From: Pseudomonadota bacterium
GTDB taxonomy: Bacteria; Pseudomonadota; Gammaproteobacteria; Burkholderiales; Chitinibacteraceae
Reading direction: 5' to 3'
DNA length: 64,000 nucleotides
NCBI GenBank assembly: GCA_018261735.1
Contig: JAGTRM010000001.1
Coordinates: 248,001 to 312,000, forward strand
How positions within the stretch are numbered: the stretch's first letter is position 1; every line of letters starts with the position of its first letter. The translations under genes were made by a program, and so were the position numbers. The notes below the pieces were generated by a model. That model saw only the letters and a list, made by a program, of their open reading frames with translations, did not search any database and was not told the origin of the DNA. Below, one piece after another: positions 59,699-64,000 of this stretch.

Positions 59699-61039
59699 GT
59701 GACCAAGAAAGTATTCATCAAGACCTACGGCTGCCAGATGAACGAGTATGACTCGGACAAGATGGCCGATGTGCTCAATCTGGCCGAAGGCCATGTCAAG
59801 ACCGACAAGGTGGAAGAGGCCGACGTGATCCTCTTTAACACCTGTTCGATCCGCGAAAAAGCACAGGAAAAGGTGTTTTCCGACCTCGGCCGCGTACAGG
59901 ATCTGAAGAAAGCCAACCCGGACATCATGATTGCCGTGGGCGGCTGCGTGGCGAGCCAGGAAGGCGAGCACATCATCAAGCGCGCGCCGTATGTCGACGT
60001 GGTGTTCGGGCCGCAGACGCTGCACCGCCTGCCCGAACTGCTGGCCAAGAAGCGCAGCACGGGCTTGTCGCAAGTCGATATCTCGTTCCCGGAAATCGAA
60101 AAATTCGACCACCTGCCGCCGGCCAAGGTCGAGGGCGCTTCGGCCTTCGTGTCGATCATGGAAGGCTGCTCCAAGTTCTGCACCTTCTGCATCGTGCCGT
60201 TCACGCGCGGGCAGGAAGTCAGCCGGCCGTTCGATGACATCCTGACCGAAGTGGCCGGCCTGGCGCAGCAGGGCGTGAAGGAAATCACGCTGCTGGGCCA
60301 GAACGTGAATGCCTATCGCGGCGTGATGGACGACGGCGAAATCGCCGATTTCGCACTGCTGCTGGAATACGTGCATGAAATCCCCGGCATCGAACGCATG
60401 CGCTACACCACCAGCCACCCGCGCGAGATGACCCCGCGCGTGATCGACTGCTACCGCAAACTGCCCAAGCTGGTTTCGCATCTGCACCTGCCGATCCAGT
60501 CCGGCTCGGATCGCGTGCTGGCGGCGATGAAGCGCGGCTATACCGCGCTGGAATTCAAATCGCTGGTGCGCAAGCTGAAAGAAGCGCGGCCGGACTTGTG
60601 CGTATCGTCCGATTTTATTATCGGCTTCCCGGGCGAGACCGAAGACGATTTCGAAAAGACCATGAGGGTTATAGACGATGTCGGCTTCGATGCCAGCTTC
60701 AGCTTTGTCTACAGCCAGCGCCCCGGCACCCCGGCAGCCGAGCTGCCCGACGATGTGCCGGAAGAGGTGAAGCTCAAGCGCTTGCTGCGCCTGCAGGCAC
60801 GCATCGAGGAACTCGCCAGTGAAGTGAACCGCGGCATGGTCGGCACGGTGCAGCGCGTGCTGGTGGAAAAAATATCGAAAAAAGACCCGAACGAACTCGC
60901 CGGACGTACCGACAACAACCGCGTCGTCAACTTCGTCGGCAACTCGCGCCTGATCCACCACTTTGTCGATGTGTACATCACCCACACTTTCCCGCACAGC
61001 CTGCACGGCGAGTTGGTGACGCGCGAATCCCCACTGTAG
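59699..61039 (+). CDS. miaB: tRNA-2-methylthio-N6-dimethylallyladenosine synthase MiaB
   Basis: This 446-residue radical SAM methylthiotransferase adds a methylthio group to i6A37 of tRNAs reading UNN codons. It has the N-terminal cluster cysteines in [18 protein letters not shown] and VGGCVASQE, and the radical SAM CxxxCxxC in [10 protein letters not shown]-terminal TRAM domain includes [11 protein letters not shown] and [12 protein letters not shown]. The start is GTG at 59699, directly before [11 protein letters not shown], typical for the family. It converges on the class-I amidotransferase-like gene, 7 bases away. Confidence 0.96.
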   Translation: MTKKVFIKTYGCQMNEYDSDKMADVLNLAEGHVKTDKVEEADVILFNTCSIREKAQEKVFSDLGRVQDLKKANPDIMIAVGGCVASQEGEHIIKRAPYVDVVFGPQTLHRLPELLAKKRSTGLSQVDISFPEIEKFDHLPPAKVEGASAFVSIMEGCSKFCTFCIVPFTRGQEVSRPFDDILTEVAGLAQQGVKEITLLGQNVNAYRGVMDDGEIADFALLLEYVHEIPGIERMRYTTSHPREMTPRVIDCYRKLPKLVSHLHLPIQSGSDRVLAAMKRGYTALEFKSLVRKLKEARPDLCVSSDFIIGFPGETEDDFEKTMRVIDDVGFDASFSFVYSQRPGTPAAELPDDVPEEVKLKRLLRLQARIEELASEVNRGMVGTVQRVLVEKISKKDPNELAGRTDNNRVVNFVGNSRLIHHFVDVYITHTFPHSLHGELVTRESPL

Positions 61040-61046
61040 TTCGTTG

Positions 61047-61829
61047 TCAGCCGCGGGCTTTGCTGGCCGCGGCCAGAAAGGCGGCCAGCAACGGGCCGCC
61101 GTCAAGCAACGCGCTGCCGGCGGGGTGAAATTCGGGGTGCCATTGCACCCCGAGCACAAAACCCGCGCCTTTCTTGCTGATCGCTTCGACGACGCCATCT
61201 TCCGCCATCGCTTCTATCGCCAGATCGTTACCCAGTCGCCGGATGGATTGATGGTGGATGCTGTTGACCAGGCCTTGCGTCAGCCCCGTGTAGATTCGCT
61301 GCAACCGGCCATCCCCGGCAAAGGTAATGGCATGATCGAGCCGGTCGTACAAGACGGCATCGACATGGCGTTCGGTCTGCGGCAATTGCGTGGCAATGTC
61401 CTGATACAGGCTGCCGCCGAAGGCCACGTTAATCAGCTGGCAGCCGCGGCAGATGCCCATCACCGGCTTGTCCTGGATCAGAAACTCCCAGATCAGTTCG
61501 GTTTCGTACAGATCGCGCACGCGGTCGCCTTCCCATTCCGGCCGCAGCGCGGCTTCACCGTAGCTTTCCGGGGACACATCCGCACCGCCTTGCAGGATCA
61601 AACCATCCAGGGCCTCGACATAACGGCGCACTGAAACATCGCGCCGCATCAGCGCATCGCCGGCTTCGATGGTGGGAATCATGAAAGCCAGCGCGCCGTG
61701 ACGCATCACCCAATGGGCAATGGATTGCTCGATATATTGCAACCGCTTGCCCGGGAAGCCGAGTTCGGCGGGCGGTTTGTGCATCAGGCGGGCCGTCAGG
61801 CCGATGCGCAGCGGGTTGGTGGGGCTCAT
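61047..61829 (-). CDS. Peptidase C26/gamma-glutamyl-GABA hydrolase-like protein
   Basis: This 260-residue class-I glutamine amidotransferase-like hydrolase has the nucleophile in MGICRGCQLINVAFGG and the His-Glu pair in GVQWHPEFH. It resembles PuuD, which cleaves gamma-glutamyl-GABA in putrescine breakdown. It is the second gene of a minus-strand pair with the YbdK-type ligase, 8 bases after it. I start at ATG 61829; a longer frame to 61874 overlaps the ligase gene and has no match. Substrate is inferred from family and context. Confidence 0.87.
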   Translation of the reverse strand: MSPTNPLRIGLTARLMHKPPAELGFPGKRLQYIEQSIAHWVMRHGALAFMIPTIEAGDALMRRDVSVRRYVEALDGLILQGGADVSPESYGEAALRPEWEGDRVRDLYETELIWEFLIQDKPVMGICRGCQLINVAFGGSLYQDIATQLPQTERHVDAVLYDRLDHAITFAGDGRLQRIYTGLTQGLVNSIHHQSIRRLGNDLAIEAMAEDGVVEAISKKGAGFVLGVQWHPEFHPAGSALLDGGPLLAAFLAAASKARG

Positions 61830-61837
61830 GGTCGGCG

Positions 61838-62965
61838 TTACCCCGGCGACGGCGTTCCCTGCCACAGCAGACACTGCTGCCGCACGACTTCCGGCAGCAG
61901 TTGCTCGTGATCCTGCAGATTTCTTAGCCAGCTCGCGTCATTGTCCTGCCCCTTGGCCAGGGCGCGGACCTGGTTGCAGGCTTCTTCTGCCTCCAGTTCG
62001 GCCGCATGCGGCGCCAGTTTTTCCAGCAGCGCCAGAATGTCTTCGCGAATCGTGCGGTGCTCGCCGGTGACCGGGTCGGCAACGGTGCCGTCCAGCCCGA
62101 AACGGCAAGACTGAAAGCGGTTGAAGGTATACGGCAGGTAGTGGTCTTCCTCGGGGCGGACCGGCTTTTCGATCATCAGCCAGCGCGCCACGCACTGGAT
62201 GTAGGCGGCAACCATGGCGGCGCGTTCAATGGTCAGCGGGGTATCCATCACCCGCACCTCGATCGTGCCGAACTCGGGCTTGGGCCGGATATCCCAGTAA
62301 AAATCCTTCATGCTCTTGACCACGCCGGTGCGGGTCATTTTTTCGTAAAAATGCGTGAAATCCTGCCAGGTGGTGACAAACGGTGCACGTCCGGAAAGCG
62401 GAAAGGCGAACACCGAGTTGAGCCGCGCCGAATGAAACCCAGTATCCACGCCCTGCACGAACGGTGACGACGCGGTCAGCGCGATGAAATGCGGGATATA
62501 GCGCGACAAACCATGCAGCAACACCAGCGCCTCATCGGGCCCGGGGCAGCCGATATGCACGTGCTGGCCGAAGATGGTGAACTGCTTGGACAGGTAGCCG
62601 TAGAGCTCGGAAATCTGGTGAAAGCGCGGCGTGTCGAAGATGCGTTGCTGGCTCCAGTGCTGGAACGGGTGCGTGCCGCCGCCGCAGATGCCGACATCGA
62701 GCTTGCGCGCGGCCTTGACGATCGCATCGCGTATCGGCGTCAGCTGGTCTATCACATCCTGGTGCGACTGGCAGATACCGGTCGACAGCTCGATCATGCT
62801 CGAGGTGATTTCCGGCTTGATGTCGCCGGGCAGATCTTTTTTTTCCAGCAGGCGCAGCAAATCGGCCGCGCACGGCGTCAGATCGTAATCGCGCTTATTG
62901 ACGATCTGCAGTTCGAGTTCGACCCCCATCGATAACGGACGGGAATCGTGAAAATCTTCCAGCAT
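61838..62965 (-). CDS. YbdK-type carboxylate-amine ligase (GCS2 family)
   Basis: This 375-residue enzyme of the glutamate-cysteine ligase-2 family joins a carboxylate to an amine with ATP. Motifs are [56 protein letters not shown] and [15 protein letters not shown]. coli YbdK has weak gamma-glutamylcysteine synthetase activity, and its natural role is unknown. GGGAG precedes ATG 62965. Co-transcription with the C26 hydrolase suggests a make-and-cleave gamma-glutamyl pathway, which is an inference. Confidence 0.92.
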   Translation of the reverse strand: MLEDFHDSRPLSMGVELELQIVNKRDYDLTPCAADLLRLLEKKDLPGDIKPEITSSMIELSTGICQSHQDVIDQLTPIRDAIVKAARKLDVGICGGGTHPFQHWSQQRIFDTPRFHQISELYGYLSKQFTIFGQHVHIGCPGPDEALVLLHGLSRYIPHFIALTASSPFVQGVDTGFHSARLNSVFAFPLSGRAPFVTTWQDFTHFYEKMTRTGVVKSMKDFYWDIRPKPEFGTIEVRVMDTPLTIERAAMVAAYIQCVARWLMIEKPVRPEEDHYLPYTFNRFQSCRFGLDGTVADPVTGEHRTIREDILALLEKLAPHAAELEAEEACNQVRALAKGQDNDASWLRNLQDHEQLLPEVVRQQCLLWQGTPSPG

Positions 62966-63033
62966 GGTGAATCTCCCTTGCATTCAACCGGCTTCGCCGA
63001 TGTTAGATTAATGCCCCCCTTGCAAAGCAAGGT

Positions 63034-63159
63034 TTCCCCTCAAGGAGGGAACGGAAGGGGTGGGAATAAAATAAGCAGGCTGCAAAATCCAAGTGTTGCA
63101 TGGCCAGGCCCGGCTTTGCCGGGACTTGGAATTGCCCGCACGCCACGTTACCAGCAGCC
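63034..63159. repeat. Long intergenic repeat at a gene 3' end, copy 2
   Basis: Matches 37041-37167 in order: purine-rich GGGGTGGGAATA, AGGCTGCAAAATC, hairpin CCCGGC-TTT-GCCGGG, CCCGCACGCCAC and AGCAGCC. It ends exactly where the antiporter stop codon begins, as copy 1 lies just past the polyamine-binding protein stop. Confidence 0.7.
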
Positions 63160-64000
63160 TCAATCGATATCACCAACGTGTGTTTCATTGCACCGGCGCA
63201 GGGCCCAGAGCACCACCAGCGGCCCGAGCAGTTCCATCAGGGCGACGGCACTCAGGACAAAGGGGGCAAGGCGCCCGGCGAATTCAGGCAACAGCAGCTG
63301 ATACTCTGCGATCAGCGAGAAGGCCACGGCCGATAACGGGGAAAGTGCGAGGCCCAAGCACAGGCCCTGCCGCCAGGTCAGTCCGCTGGGCCGCGCAAAA
63401 ACCAGAACGCCCAGCGTCTTGGCTCCGGCACGCAGCAGGATCAATACCAGTGCCGCCAGGCCGCCGGTCAAGAACAGTTCAGGCTTGATTGACAGGCCAG
63501 TGAAGACAAACAGCAGCGCGACCAGAATGCCGCCCGCCGTGCCGAAATGGCGCGGCCAGATCAGCGGACGCTCGGTCTGGTTGCGTAGCAGGATACCGGC
63601 TAGCAGCGGCACCAGGATGACTGAAACCTGCAGCACCCGGGCGGCGGTGGTGGCCAGCAACAACAGGCCAAAGATCAGCAGCAGTGAATTTTCCTGGCTC
63701 AGCTTGAAATGACGCACCACGCGCAGCATGGCCCAGGTCAGGATGGCGGCCAGCAGAACGGCGCCAAACAACATGTAGGCCGGTTGCAGTATGGTATGGA
63801 ACAGGGCGCCGGCAGTGGTGATCTGGACCCAGCCCATGATCAGCTTGGTCGCGAGCACCGCGTAGATGCAGTTGAGCCCGGCCAGCAGCGTCAGGCGCTC
63901 GGAAACCTGCCCTTCTGCCCGCGATTCGCTGACCACGCGCATCACGATGGCGGGCGAGGTGGCGATGCAGATTGCGGCAATGGCCGAAGCCGAGCGCCAG
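63160..64000 (-). CDS. Cation/proton antiporter, CPA2-type, C-terminal part (5' end outside window)
   Basis: The visible 280 codons encode about eight membrane helices of a Na+/H+ or K+/H+ exchanger (PF00999). Family features are SAIAAICIATSPAIVMRVV near the cut edge, the alternating helices, and FVFTGLSIKPELFL in the middle, typical of the KefB/NhaA-like CPA2 group. No C-terminal TrkA-N domain follows, so it is the short form. The start codon lies to the right of the window; the frame is open through base 64000. Ion preference is unknown. Confidence 0.85.
   Translation of the reverse strand, partial: WRSASAIAAICIATSPAIVMRVVSESRAEGQVSERLTLLAGLNCIYAVLATKLIMGWVQITTAGALFHTILQPAYMLFGAVLLAAILTWAMLRVVRHFKLSQENSLLLIFGLLLLATTAARVLQVSVILVPLLAGILLRNQTERPLIWPRHFGTAGGILVALLFVFTGLSIKPELFLTGGLAALVLILLRAGAKTLGVLVFARPSGLTWRQGLCLGLALSPLSAVAFSLIAEYQLLLPEFAGRLAPFVLSAVALMELLGPLVVLWALRRCNETHVGDID

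Noticed and set aside
1..64000. Search for CRISPR arrays, transposases, integrases or phage genes
   Set aside because: No regularly spaced repeats and no recombinase, transposase or structural phage motif found; tRNA-Met at 54015 has no adjacent integrase or duplicated 3' end.

Overview
This 64 kb window is a chromosomal segment of a GC-rich Gram-negative bacterium. Several features fit a betaproteobacterium of the Neisseriales type: a CNP1-like periplasmic protein, DUF3391 HD-GYP proteins, a class A RNase P RNA, dispersed betaproteobacterial intergenic repeats, and the gene neighbours prmC-grxD and pyrC. This assignment is inferred from gene content only. There is no phage, transposase gene, CRISPR array or plasmid function. 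Most of the window is housekeeping and central metabolism, with a few decayed or acquired patches.

Layout. 1-5.8 kb (minus): an apparent carbohydrate locus with a LacI-type repressor, a short-chain dehydrogenase, a lactonase, and an Opp-type ABC importer cut by the left edge; operator-like sequences are shared by the repressor and transporter promoters. 5.9-11 kb: a PfkB kinase and a parvulin isomerase (minus), divergent from a CHASE2 adenylate cyclase, SH3 protein and M48 protease (plus). 11-19.2 kb: a pseudouridine synthase, a tandem pair of DUF4360 secreted proteins, a decayed partial copy of the pseudouridine synthase gene, a DUF805 composite membrane protein, a rhomboid protease with a TPR-like tail, and a convergent membrane-TPR protein. 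19.5-24 kb: hflX, a diguanylate cyclase, and an AT-richer Tat-exported SMP-30 family protein.

24.2-34 kb: recC-recB without an adjacent recD, then yqhD and glpK, which are divergent. 34-35 kb: an AT-rich orphan ORF flanked by two copies of one repeat. 35-41.3 kb: a sirtuin, a VanZ protein and a complete polyamine-type ABC transporter. 41.5-45.8 kb: three overlapping genes, HD-GYP, degenerate GGDEF-EAL, and dGTPase. 45.8-53.9 kb: an MgtE_N-CorA fusion, prmC, grxD, a CNP1-like gene, cytochrome b561, a TusA-like gene, pyrC, rnpB, a second lactonase (probable pgl) and a periplasmic binding protein.

54-64 kb: elongator tRNA-Met, a glycine-zipper protein, the remains of a PA2779/PA2778 gene pair, bacteriohemerythrin, TehA, an HDOD signalling pair, a CigR-like protein, miaB, a class-I amidotransferase-like hydrolase with a YbdK-type ligase, and a cation/proton antiporter cut by the right edge.

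Functional themes are nucleotide second messengers (cAMP-type cyclase, diguanylate cyclase, HD-GYP, EAL, HDOD), membrane quality control (M48, rhomboid), and sugar-lactone chemistry (two YbhE-type lactonases, one SMP-30 protein). I found no clear-cut new defence or mobile system. The best leads are the LacI-linked transporter regulon, the c-di-GMP/dGTPase gene overlap with its altered HD motif, the CorA fusion lacking the GMN motif, and the decayed gene fragments.
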